A stretch of DNA of 64,000 nt from JANPBY01 sp963805505 (GTDB lineage: Bacteria > Actinomycetota > Actinomycetes > DATJPE01): positions 248,001 through 312,000 of the forward strand of contig CAWDUP010000007.1 in NCBI GenBank assembly GCA_963805505.1, given 5' to 3'. Under the pieces are notes generated by a model that was given only the letters and a program-made list of their open reading frames with translations, was not told the origin of the DNA and searched no databases. Positions within the stretch are counted from its first letter, which is position 1. Every line of letters starts with the position of its first letter. Below, in pieces: positions 52,822-60,410 of this stretch. The translations under genes and the position numbers were made by a program.

Positions 52822-53323
52822 GGTCGCTGTGCGGGCTGGCGTTCGGCTCGGCATCGACGTGGGCAGCGTGCGTGTGGGGGTCGCCCGTAGCGACCGCGAT
52901 GCTCTGATTGCCACACCGGTGGAGACCATTCAACGCGGCCCCGACTCGACGTCACGAATAGCTGCCATCGCCGCGGAGGTGGACGCGGTCGAGGTGGTTG
53001 TCGGGTTGCCGCGCAGCCTTTCCGGGGCGGAAGGACCGGCTGCCGAGTTGGCCAGGACGTTCGCCGTAGAGCTGGCCGACCGGCTCGGGGTGGTCCCGGT
53101 CCGGCTCGTCGACGAACGGCTGACCACGGTCTCGGCAACCCGCGGGCTCCAGGCCGCCGGTGTCTCCTCCCGGGCGGGTCGGGCGGTCGTCGACCAGGCC
53201 GCGGCTGTCATCATCTTGCAAGGGGCGCTCGACGCCGAACGAGGCACGGGTCGCCCAGCTGGGGAAATCGTGGGGGAGGACCGGCCGCGGCCGGGCGAGT
53301 CTCAGGATGTGGGGACGCAGTGA
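52814..53323 (+). CDS. ruvX: Putative pre-16S rRNA nuclease / Holliday resolvase-like RuvX (YqgF)
   Basis: 169 residues, RNase H fold. RLGIDVGSVRVGVARSD carries the first catalytic Asp, VVGLPRSLSGAEGPAA the central loop and VRLVDERLTTVSA the Glu/Asp of the active site. It is encoded inside alaS's end (GTG 52814) and overlaps mltG, matching the alaS–ruvX–mltG–aroE order of actinomycetes. Confidence 0.93.
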   Translation: MAEVAVRAGVRLGIDVGSVRVGVARSDRDALIATPVETIQRGPDSTSRIAAIAAEVDAVEVVVGLPRSLSGAEGPAAELARTFAVELADRLGVVPVRLVDERLTTVSATRGLQAAGVSSRAGRAVVDQAAAVIILQGALDAERGTGRPAGEIVGEDRPRPGESQDVGTQ

Positions 53324-54402
53324 GTCAGGTAGGCCTGGGCATGAGTGCGCCGGAGACGGTGCAACGGGGTAGGGGGGCGGGTCGCAACGTCCTGGCCGCT
53401 GTCGTGGCGATGCTGGTCGTCGTGGGCCTGCTGGGCGGCCTGACCCTGCTTGCGGCGAGCCTGCTGAACGGCTCGGACAACGACTACCCCGGCCCCGGGA
53501 CCGGTGAGGTCACGGTGGTGATCCCCGCGGGGGCCTCGCTCACGGCGATGGGGACGCTGCTGGCCGATGCGGATGTCGTCAAGACCGTCGATGCCTTCGT
53601 CTCCGCGGCGAGCGACAACGAGCATGCTGGGGAGATCCAACCCGGGACGTACGTGCTCCGCACCCAGATGCGTGGTGCCGATGCCGTTGCGGCGCTGCTG
53701 GATCCGGCCAGCAGAATCACCGAGAAGGTCACCATTCCCGAGGGTCTTCGGGTGTCGTCCACGGTTGCGGTTCTCGCGAAGAGCACTCACCTCAAGGCCA
53801 AGGCCCTCAAGTCCGCGCTGGCCGATCCGAGCGCTCTCGGGTTGCCGAAGTATGCGCAGGACAACCCCGAGGGGTTCTTGTTCCCGGCGACGTACACCCT
53901 CGAACCGGCTACCGAGGCCGAAGAGCAGCTGACGGCGATGGTGGCTCGGTTCGACCAGGCCGCAAAGGACGTCGGCCTCAACCAGCGGGCCTCCGACGTC
54001 GGGCTGAGTCGCTACGAGGTGGTGATCGTGGCTAGCTTGCTGCAGGCGGAGGCCCGGCCGAAGGACTTCCCGAAGGTGGCCCGCGTCATTTACAACCGGC
54101 TCGACGCCGGGATGCCGTTGCAGCTCGACGCGACGGTGAACTACGCCCTGGGGACGAGCAAGCTGCGGCTGAACGCCGACGACCTCGCCGTGGACTCGCC
54201 CTACAACACCTATGCGAACCCCGGATTGCCTCCGGGGCCGATCAACAGCCCCGGCCAGGCGGCTCTGGAGGCCGCGCTCGCCCCCGCGGACGGTCCGTGG
54301 CTCTACTACGTGACCGTCGACCCGGCGACGGGGCGCACCAAGTTCACCGATTCCTATGAGGAGTTTCTGCAGTTCAAGCGCGAGTTCCAGGCGACTCAGT
54401 GA
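53320..54402 (+). CDS. mltG: Endolytic murein transglycosylase MltG
   Basis: 360 residues. One N-terminal membrane helix (VLAAVVAMLVVVGLLGGLTLLAA), a LysM-like region, then the YceG catalytic domain: VVIVASLLQAEARPKDFPKVARV with the catalytic Glu, and YNRLDAGMPLQLDATVNYALG, SPYNTYANPGLPPGPINSPG. It cleaves nascent peptidoglycan strands near the membrane. The start is GTG 53320 or ATG 53341. Its end overlaps aroE. Confidence 0.95.
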   Translation: MSQVGLGMSAPETVQRGRGAGRNVLAAVVAMLVVVGLLGGLTLLAASLLNGSDNDYPGPGTGEVTVVIPAGASLTAMGTLLADADVVKTVDAFVSAASDNEHAGEIQPGTYVLRTQMRGADAVAALLDPASRITEKVTIPEGLRVSSTVAVLAKSTHLKAKALKSALADPSALGLPKYAQDNPEGFLFPATYTLEPATEAEEQLTAMVARFDQAAKDVGLNQRASDVGLSRYEVVIVASLLQAEARPKDFPKVARVIYNRLDAGMPLQLDATVNYALGTSKLRLNADDLAVDSPYNTYANPGLPPGPINSPGQAALEAALAPADGPWLYYVTVDPATGRTKFTDSYEEFLQFKREFQATQ

Positions 54403-55220
54403 GTGGTCCTGGTCGGCGTCGCGCCGCCGTTCTAGGGCACCCGATCGCGCACTCCCTGTCTCCGCTGCTGCACGCGGCGGCGTACGAACATCTCGGCCTC
54501 GACTGGGACTACCAAGCGATCGACGTCACGGCGGCCGAGCTGCCTGAGTTCGTTCGGGGACTCGGGTCTGAGTGGGTCGGCCTGTCTCTGACCATGCCTC
54601 TGAAGGAGGCGGTGCTGCCCCTGCTGGAGGTGGTCGAGGAGACGGCCGCGACCGTTGGCGCGGCGAACACGGTGATCTTCGGTGGTGACGGCCAAACTCG
54701 CTCGGGCCACAACACCGATGTCGGTGGGATGCTCGCCGCTCTCGATGAGCGCGAGCTGGACCCCGTCGAGGAGGCGACGATCCTCGGCGGTGGTGCTACC
54801 GCCCGTTCGGCGCTGCTCGCCCTGGCTCGTCGCGGGACGCGCCGTGTCCAGGCCTATGTACGGCGGCCGGAGGCTCAGTCAGCCTTGGTCGACCTCGCCT
54901 CGAAGCTGGAGGTCGAGCTGATGGTGGCGCCCTGGATCGACGCCCCGCAGGGCCTGCTGGCCCCGCTGGTCGTCTCGGCGGTGCCGTCAGGGGCTCCGGA
55001 TGCGCTCGTGCACGCCGTACCCACCATGGCTGGCACCTTGTTCGACGTGGTCTACGACCCCTGGCCCACCCCGCTCGCCGAGCGGTGGACGGTGCGCAGC
55101 GGGACCGTGATCTCCGGGTTCGATCTTCTGGTGCATCAGGCAGCGATGCAGGTCGAGCTGATGTGCGGCCAGGCCGTGCCGGTCGACGTCCTCCGCGCCG
55201 CGCTGCCACGGGGGGTTTAA
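54399..55220 (+). CDS. aroE: Shikimate dehydrogenase
   Basis: 273 residues. Substrate-site text AVLGHPIAHSLSPLLHAAAY, VGLSLTMPLKEAVLPLLE (catalytic Lys), NTVIF and GHNTDVGGML, and an NADP-binding loop ILGGGATARSALLALARRG. It reduces 3-dehydroshikimate in aromatic amino acid synthesis. The NADP loop lacks the classic basic motif but the enzyme looks complete. GTG 54399 overlaps mltG by four bases. Confidence 0.94.
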   Translation: MSGPGRRRAAVLGHPIAHSLSPLLHAAAYEHLGLDWDYQAIDVTAAELPEFVRGLGSEWVGLSLTMPLKEAVLPLLEVVEETAATVGAANTVIFGGDGQTRSGHNTDVGGMLAALDERELDPVEEATILGGGATARSALLALARRGTRRVQAYVRRPEAQSALVDLASKLEVELMVAPWIDAPQGLLAPLVVSAVPSGAPDALVHAVPTMAGTLFDVVYDPWPTPLAERWTVRSGTVISGFDLLVHQAAMQVELMCGQAVPVDVLRAALPRGV

Positions 55221-55291
55221 GCCCGAGCGCGGATCCGCCGATGGGGGAACGAGGCGCCGGGAGCACGGCGCGTGGGGCGGAAGGGTCAGCG

Positions 55292-56053
55292 ATGACGGAA
55301 CTGTTGCACGGGCGGTCGGCCCAGCTCGATCGCGCCCTCGGGGACCTGCTTCGGCAGTCGCCCGAGGTCGAGGCCGCGTCTGTGGTCTCCTTCGACGGAC
55401 TGCCCATGGCGTCGGCGCTTCCGCCGGCCATGGACGAGAACCGGGTCGCGGCGATGAGCGCCGCGCTGCTGTCGCTGGGTGAGCGTGCGGCCGAAGGACT
55501 CGGCCGCGGCGAGCTCTCGCAGGTCTACGTCGAGGGTGAGACCGGAACGGTCTTCCTGATCTCTGCCGAGGACGAGGCGGTCCTCGTGGCTGTCGGCGCG
55601 CGCGGCGCCAAGGTCGGGCTGCTGCTCTACGAGATCCGCCGGGCCGCGGCTGCCGTTGCGGCTGCTCTGCGGGCCGAGGATGCTGTTCAGGAAGCCCCGC
55701 CCTCGCGAGTCGACGACTTCGTGGCAGAGCCGGTGGCTGAACAGCACGCCGAGCCAGCGGTCGCGCCACAGCCCGAGCCCGTCTCCGAAGAGTTCACAGC
55801 TGACGACGGCGTGTCCTCGGAGGCCGACGTGGATGACACCGACCCGCTCGGTCTGGGCGAGGTCGTCGTCGAGGCCGTCGAGGAAGCTGGCTCCGAACCG
55901 GTCGAGTCGTCTCAGTCGAGTGAGTCCGCCGAGCCGGGCGACGAGCGGGAGTACGCCTCCGCAGGCGCCCCCTCTCAGCCGACACCCGACCTGGGTGCCT
56001 GGGCGACGTTCACCCCGGGTGGCCGTTCGACCCCCGAAGACACCTGGACCTGA
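55292..56053 (+). CDS. Roadblock/LC7-domain protein with acidic tail
   Basis: 253 residues. The first ~120 are a roadblock/LC7 domain: LDRALGDLLRQSPEVEAASVVSFDGLPMASALP, MSAALLSLGERAAEGLGRG, VFLISAEDEAVLVAVGARG and KVGLLLYEIRRAA. The rest is a disordered Glu/Ser/Val-rich tail. Roadblock proteins of the MglB type act as GTPase-activating partners of small GTPases; an MglA-like GTPase is encoded two genes on. ATG 55292 has GGAAGGG upstream. First gene of the four-gene unit ending at 58650. Confidence 0.88.
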   Translation: MTELLHGRSAQLDRALGDLLRQSPEVEAASVVSFDGLPMASALPPAMDENRVAAMSAALLSLGERAAEGLGRGELSQVYVEGETGTVFLISAEDEAVLVAVGARGAKVGLLLYEIRRAAAAVAAALRAEDAVQEAPPSRVDDFVAEPVAEQHAEPAVAPQPEPVSEEFTADDGVSSEADVDDTDPLGLGEVVVEAVEEAGSEPVESSQSSESAEPGDEREYASAGAPSQPTPDLGAWATFTPGGRSTPEDTWT

Positions 56054-56126
56054 CCTCGGTGCCCTCGCGGCTCCGTACGGTCAGCGCGCCAAACCACGTC
56101 CGCACACAACCAGATGAGGAGTTGAG

Positions 56127-56924
56127 GTGAAGCTCGAAGGCTCGCTCGATGCGTTCAGCCTGCCGGACATCTTCCAGCTGCTCAGCTTCACGAAGAAGTC
56201 TGGTGGTTTGCGCCTGCGCAACGGTGCAGCGGACGGTGTCGTCCACTTCGCGGAAGGCTTCATCACCGGCGCCTCAGCCGACGGGGTCCGTCAGGCGTTG
56301 GCTCGACGCCTGATCGGTTCCGGGGTCGTCGACGATGAGGCGCTCGCCCATGCGGTGCAGCAGGCCGCCTCTGGGCAAGGAGTCGGCCCTGCTCTCATCG
56401 AGGCTGGTGCGGTCGACGCGGAAGTCGTCCGCCAGGCGGCCACCGACCAGACCGTCGATGCAGTCTTCGATCTCCTGCGCTGGCCGGCAGGGGACTTCGC
56501 CTTCAGCGTCGACGCCAAGAACCCCGACGAGGTCGGGATCCGCCTCACTACCGAGGCTGTGGTCGCAGACGCTTCGGCGCGGCAGTCGTCGTGGGACGCC
56601 GTCGCAGCTGTCATCGCTGGCCCCGACACCGTCTTGACGATGCCCGTCGTGCTGGCTGCTGACCCAGTTGTCGGCCGCGAGGAGTGGTCGCTGCTCGCGC
56701 TCGTGGACGGTCGGCGCCGCGTGGGCGATCTCGTCGAACTGACCGGCTGTGGCCAGTTCGCCGTGGTCTCGACGCTCGCGTCGCTGGTGGAGCGCGGGCT
56801 GCTCCAGGTCCGCGGAGAGCACGATCACGTGACGACCGTGACCCGCCGGCAGGCGCTGCTCGCTCCGCTGGAGGCGACGTCGCCGGCCACTGACCTGGTT
56901 GAGCCAGCCGAGGACAGCGACTGA
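56127..56924 (+). CDS. DUF4388-domain protein (N-terminal part ending at in-frame TGA)
   Basis: 265 residues to the TGA at 56922–56924. MKLEGSLDAFSLPDIFQLLSFTKKSGGLRLRNGAADGVVHF at the start has the PatA N-terminal/DUF4388 pattern that occurs in gliding, pilus and signalling proteins. A second module near residues 185–245 (EEWSLLALVDGRRRVGDLVE, STLASLVERGLLQV) looks like a winged helix. The same frame continues past the TGA as a typical acidic tail to 57557. GTG is used at 56127. Confidence 0.85.
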   Translation: MKLEGSLDAFSLPDIFQLLSFTKKSGGLRLRNGAADGVVHFAEGFITGASADGVRQALARRLIGSGVVDDEALAHAVQQAASGQGVGPALIEAGAVDAEVVRQAATDQTVDAVFDLLRWPAGDFAFSVDAKNPDEVGIRLTTEAVVADASARQSSWDAVAAVIAGPDTVLTMPVVLAADPVVGREEWSLLALVDGRRRVGDLVELTGCGQFAVVSTLASLVERGLLQVRGEHDHVTTVTRRQALLAPLEATSPATDLVEPAEDSD

Positions 56925-57557
56925 CGAGGCGAGCCCGACAGTGCCGAGTCGCCGGCGACGGAGCAAGGCGAGACCCAGGATTCAGTCACCGACGAGACCG
57001 ACGAGACCGACGACGCGGACGCGCCGGACGCCACTGAGGCTTCCGCGGAGGCCGTGTCAGACGGCGCCTCTGAGGCGGAGAACGCCGCAGAGGCCGACGA
57101 GTCCGAGGCCGACGAGTCCGTTGACGCCGTCGTTGACACCGAGGACGCCGACCAGCGGCAACGTGATGACCAGTCAGAGGCAGCGCCCGCGGGCTCCGAC
57201 GTACAGACCGAAGCAGCCGCACAGACCGAAGCCGCCCAGCCGGTCGCAGCAACCGAGCAGGCGCAGGAGGAGGATGTCAGTACGACGCAGGCGCCCGCCG
57301 CGCTGACCGGCGTGCACAAGCCCGGCGACGTCGTGCCGACCCGCCAAGAGCCGTTCCGTCCGGCCCGTCGCCCGGACCACCCAGAGCCGGCCGCCCCCTC
57401 GCACCTGACCGGACTTCCCTCAGCCAACCAGCCTGCCGCTCAGACAGTCGGTAGTGCAGCGGTCGCCACCAACCCGGAGACGGCCTTGATCGAGCGCGAC
57501 CCAAGTGTCAACCGAAGCCTCTTGCTGAGGCTGATCGCCGGAGTGAGGGGTCTCTAG
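56925..57557 (+). pseudogene. Detached acidic C-terminal tail of the DUF4388 protein
   Basis: Reading frame in phase with 56127, open for 210 codons after the TGA: acidic, Ala/Glu/Asp-rich (SAEAVSDGASEAENAAEADE), then Pro/Thr-rich, ending SVNRSLLLRLIAGVRGL. It has no start of its own apart from an internal GTG (57054) without a clear ribosome-binding site. Its stop TAG overlaps the GTG of the GTPase gene, as expected if the whole 476-codon frame were translated. Readthrough, a nonsense mutation or a base error could explain the TGA. Confidence 0.7.
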
Positions 57558-58135
57558 TGGCCACGGGCAGGACCAGACGACGCCATGGCGGCCAGGCGGT
57601 GAAGGTCGTAGTCACCGGACCTTTCGCCGCCGGCAAGACGACCTTGATCCGCACGATCAGTGAGATCACCGTGCTGTCCACCGAGCGCGCGATCACCGAT
57701 TCGACCAAGTCACGCAAGAGCGACACCACCGTCGCGATGGACTTCGGGCGAATCACCATCGATCGCGACCTGGTGCTCTACCTGTTTGGCACGCCTGGCC
57801 AGGAGCGCTTCGACTTCATGTGGGAGATCCTGGGCGAAGGGATGCTTGGCTACCTTCTCCTGGTCGACGCCGAGCGCGACGATTCGCTGGCCGAGTCGAT
57901 CGGCATCCTCAGTGCCTTCCGCACCATGGCACGGGTGCCCTACGTCGTGGCGCTCAACCGGGCCTCTGCTCTCGAGCCGGAGGCCGAGGAGCGCTTGCGC
58001 GACGTCCTGCAGCTCGCGCCGAACATCCCGGTGCTGCCGTGCGACGCCACTGACAAGGAGTCGGTCAAGGCCGTCCTGTTGGCGCTGCTGTATGCCGTCC
58101 TTGACGAGGTCGAAGCCGAACGCGCGTCGGTGTAG
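57557..58135 (+). CDS. MglA-like small GTPase/ATP-binding protein
   Basis: 192 residues. The P-loop is VVVTGPFAAGKTTLIRTI, and the switch region is FGRITIDRDLVLYLFGTPGQERFDF, where the G3 Asp is replaced by Gly-Thr-Pro-Gly as in MglA-type GTPases (Thr-Val-Pro-Gly there). VPYVVALNRAS occupies the G4 position with Arg for Lys. Proteins of this type occur in actinomycetes beside roadblock and DUF4388 genes. Likely partner of the roadblock protein at 55292. GTG 57557 overlaps the previous stop. Confidence 0.88.
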   Translation: MATGRTRRRHGGQAVKVVVTGPFAAGKTTLIRTISEITVLSTERAITDSTKSRKSDTTVAMDFGRITIDRDLVLYLFGTPGQERFDFMWEILGEGMLGYLLLVDAERDDSLAESIGILSAFRTMARVPYVVALNRASALEPEAEERLRDVLQLAPNIPVLPCDATDKESVKAVLLALLYAVLDEVEAERASV

Positions 58136-58146
58136 GGCAGACCCAG

Positions 58147-58650
58147 ATGGCGTGGTTTGGACTGAGAAGGCGAGGCGGGCGGCACGCCGTACGCCCGCTG
58201 ATGGCTCCGCCCACCGGGGTGACGATCACCCCGCACGTGTACAAGCCGGCTGGCGCACCCATCGTCGTCGAGGCGACGACGATCGCTGAGGCACCGTTCG
58301 TGGCCGGTCCACTTGCGCCAAGAGTGGTACCGGCGCCCGCTCCAGCCCTCGCGGGGCAAACCGTGCGCCGACCCGCGGTGCCGCGAGGACTCGTTCCGGA
58401 GCTGGATCCGGAGCCGGCTGTGGAGCCCATCGCGTCGCCAGCGCCAGCGCCAGCCCCACGGCCCGAACCGAAGGCCGCTCGGAAACGGCCGGCACCGCAG
58501 CTGACGCCGGCACGGGTGAACCCCGGTCCGACCGAACCGGTGAGTGCGACCGTCGGGCTCTTCTTCGATGACGGCAGCCACGTCGTGCTGGATGCCTCAG
58601 ACCCACGGGCTACCGCCTTCAAGGTGCTTGCCGAACGCCTCAACGACTGA
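58147..58650 (+). CDS. Pro/Ala-rich protein with a short conserved C-terminus
   Basis: 167 residues. It begins MAWFGLRRRGGRH, then a long low-complexity Pro/Ala/Val region, and ends in an ordered-looking segment VSATVGLFFDDGSHVVLDAS followed by DPRATAFKVLAERL. It lies 11 bases after the GTPase gene, so is probably the fourth gene of that unit. No known domain; the C-terminal strand-loop-helix could be a docking element. Confidence 0.65.
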   Translation: MAWFGLRRRGGRHAVRPLMAPPTGVTITPHVYKPAGAPIVVEATTIAEAPFVAGPLAPRVVPAPAPALAGQTVRRPAVPRGLVPELDPEPAVEPIASPAPAPAPRPEPKAARKRPAPQLTPARVNPGPTEPVSATVGLFFDDGSHVVLDASDPRATAFKVLAERLND

Positions 58651-58669
58651 CCTCCCAACAGTTGGGGAC

Positions 58670-60118
58670 TCAGGCACTGAGGAGGTATTCGATTCGGGCT
58701 TCGAGATGGCTGTAGATCTCGGGTTGTCCGGCTGGTGGTGGCCGTCGTCCTGGCAGGAGCGGGGGCGCGGTCGAGTCATAGGTGTGTCCGGTGGGGGTGG
58801 TGACCCGCACGCTGTGCGGTCGGCCACGCTCATGGGGAAGGGCTTCGGTCTTCCAGCCGGGGGTTTGTTTGAGGTAGTTGCACCGTTCACATAGCCCTTG
58901 ACCGTTGGAGAGGGTCGTACGGCCGCCGTGGGCGTGGTCGTGGATGTGGTCGATGTGCCGGATGGTCGCCTCACACCACGGGGTGCGGCAGGTGCCGTCT
59001 CTGGTGGTGATGAACCGGCGCATCCCGCGGGGAAAGACCCGGCGGGTGGACTCCACCTGGATCAGCGCCCCGGTCTCGGGGTGAGCGAACAGCCGGCGTA
59101 GCCAGACCTTGGCCGAGTCATCATCGGTGTCGTTGTTGTCGCTGGGCGAGATGAGCTCGCGGGCGGTCCCGGCCGGGATGGGTCCGTAGCCGGGGACCTG
59201 CGCGGGGCTGTCATCAACGCCGAGCAGCGTGCGATCGGAGATGACGACCTGGACTTCGACCGGGACCGCGGTTGCGGTGGTCTGTCCGGTGACCCGTTCG
59301 GTCAGGGTGTCGGCCATCAGCTGTCCCCGACTCCGCGGGTCGCCTTGAGCGTGGGCGGTCGCCGCGGCTTGTTCCAGGGAGGTGATGACCGCGACCCCCG
59401 CAGGGACCGGCAGCAATGCCCCCAGCAGGCTCATGGCATCCGGGGCCGGCCGCAGACTCACCCGCCTGTCCTCCATGGCCCGCGCGGCCCGGTCGACGGC
59501 GGCTTGGGCGTCCAGGCGGTAGGCGACCGCGCGGACCTGGCAGGTGAGTTCCTTGTCTCCCCAGCTCGCGAGCCGGTCCAGGTCGGTGCTGATCTCGGCA
59601 TCCAGGGCCCTGCGGTCGGCTCGGGTGAGGGAGGAGGACTCCCGCACGATGATCGACGCCCGCCACTCGCTGATCACCCCAGAGGTCAACGCCCCCAGCG
59701 TCCGTGGGAGGTCCTGGACCAGCGTGGTCGCGATGCCTACCTGCCGGGCACCCTGGTGCGGGGACAAGCGGCGCGCGAGCCCAACCTGCGCCCCGACCGA
59801 CGGCCGGCATCGGTCGGTGTCACGCCTTGCCTGCCACGCCTCGAACCCACCCGAACCGGACTCACCGGGAGCGGGCTCGCTCGCGCGTGCGGCCGCGCAT
59901 TCGTCGGCGCGGCGCTGCTCACCGGCGGCGAACGTTGCGGTGACCCGGACCTGCGCCGCAGCGACGGAGGCCTTCAACTCTTCCAACGCGCGAAGCTTGT
60001 CAATGCACTCGGAGGCGTCGTCCGAACCGTCCATGCCCTCGAAGTCGAGGGTGTTCAGTTGGCTGGTCAGTCCCATGACGGCGGCAGCGCTGCCGGCTGT
60101 CTTGGAGGCGAATGACAT
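58670..60118 (-). CDS. DUF222 / HNH endonuclease-domain protein (13E12 family)
   Basis: 482 residues. The N-terminal DUF222 region begins LRALEELKASVAAAQVRV, and the C-terminal HNH domain reads RHIDHIHDHAHGGRTTLSNG with CNYLKQTPGW: His-Ile-Asp-His and Asn-Gly are the metal and catalytic residues and two Cys pairs bind zinc (CRTPWC, CERCNY). 13E12-like genes are multi-copy in many actinomycetes and may be mobile or defence-related. ATG 60118 is the likely start; TTG 60154 is an alternative. It sits, reversed, between the GTPase unit and pilB. Confidence 0.9.
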   Translation of the reverse strand: MSFASKTAGSAAAVMGLTSQLNTLDFEGMDGSDDASECIDKLRALEELKASVAAAQVRVTATFAAGEQRRADECAAARASEPAPGESGSGGFEAWQARRDTDRCRPSVGAQVGLARRLSPHQGARQVGIATTLVQDLPRTLGALTSGVISEWRASIIVRESSSLTRADRRALDAEISTDLDRLASWGDKELTCQVRAVAYRLDAQAAVDRAARAMEDRRVSLRPAPDAMSLLGALLPVPAGVAVITSLEQAAATAHAQGDPRSRGQLMADTLTERVTGQTTATAVPVEVQVVISDRTLLGVDDSPAQVPGYGPIPAGTARELISPSDNNDTDDDSAKVWLRRLFAHPETGALIQVESTRRVFPRGMRRFITTRDGTCRTPWCEATIRHIDHIHDHAHGGRTTLSNGQGLCERCNYLKQTPGWKTEALPHERGRPHSVRVTTPTGHTYDSTAPPLLPGRRPPPAGQPEIYSHLEARIEYLLSA

Positions 60119-60226
60119 GGCTGTAACTCTAGAACACCGCGCCGACAATTGCAATGCCTAGAGGGGCCGATTCCCGTTTAGTTCCAACAGATTCGCATAG
60201 CATAAGAGACGGACACATGACCGACC

Positions 60227-60243
60227 TTGTCCACTTGTCCACA
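60227..60243 (+). promoter_or_regulatory. Tandem DnaA-box-like sequence
   Basis: TTGTCCAC at 60227–60234 is followed immediately by TTGTCCACA at 60235–60243, the form of the DnaA box common in high-GC actinomycetes. It lies in the 292-base divergent gap between the HNH gene and pilB. The rest of the gap holds a TAGCATAAG stretch (60198–60206) that could be a -10 region, and nothing else recognisable. Confidence 0.45.
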
Positions 60244-60410
60244 GATTTGCGGCAGATACTTCCCTTCGTCACTTGGGACTGCTAGGGCGACGGCTCAGCG
60301 GCGCACGGCCGCGAGATTCGTCACGGTCCGTGATGGCTCGCCAGGCGGCTCAAGCCGCCCTCTGGGACGCCGATGACTGACAGGGGGAATCGTCGCGTGG
60401 AGGGGACAGC

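Noticed and set aside
50608..52929. 773-codon reverse-strand frame opposite alaS
   Set aside because: It mirrors the third-position GC bias of alaS and has no domain signature; alaS is complete on the forward strand. The same applies to the long frames opposite thrS, secD/secF, rel, aspS, rarA and pilT.
57054..57557. Independent gene starting at GTG 57054
   Set aside because: No ribosome-binding site, pure low-complexity content, and the same frame runs unbroken back to the TGA at 56922; it is better read as the tail of the DUF4388 gene.
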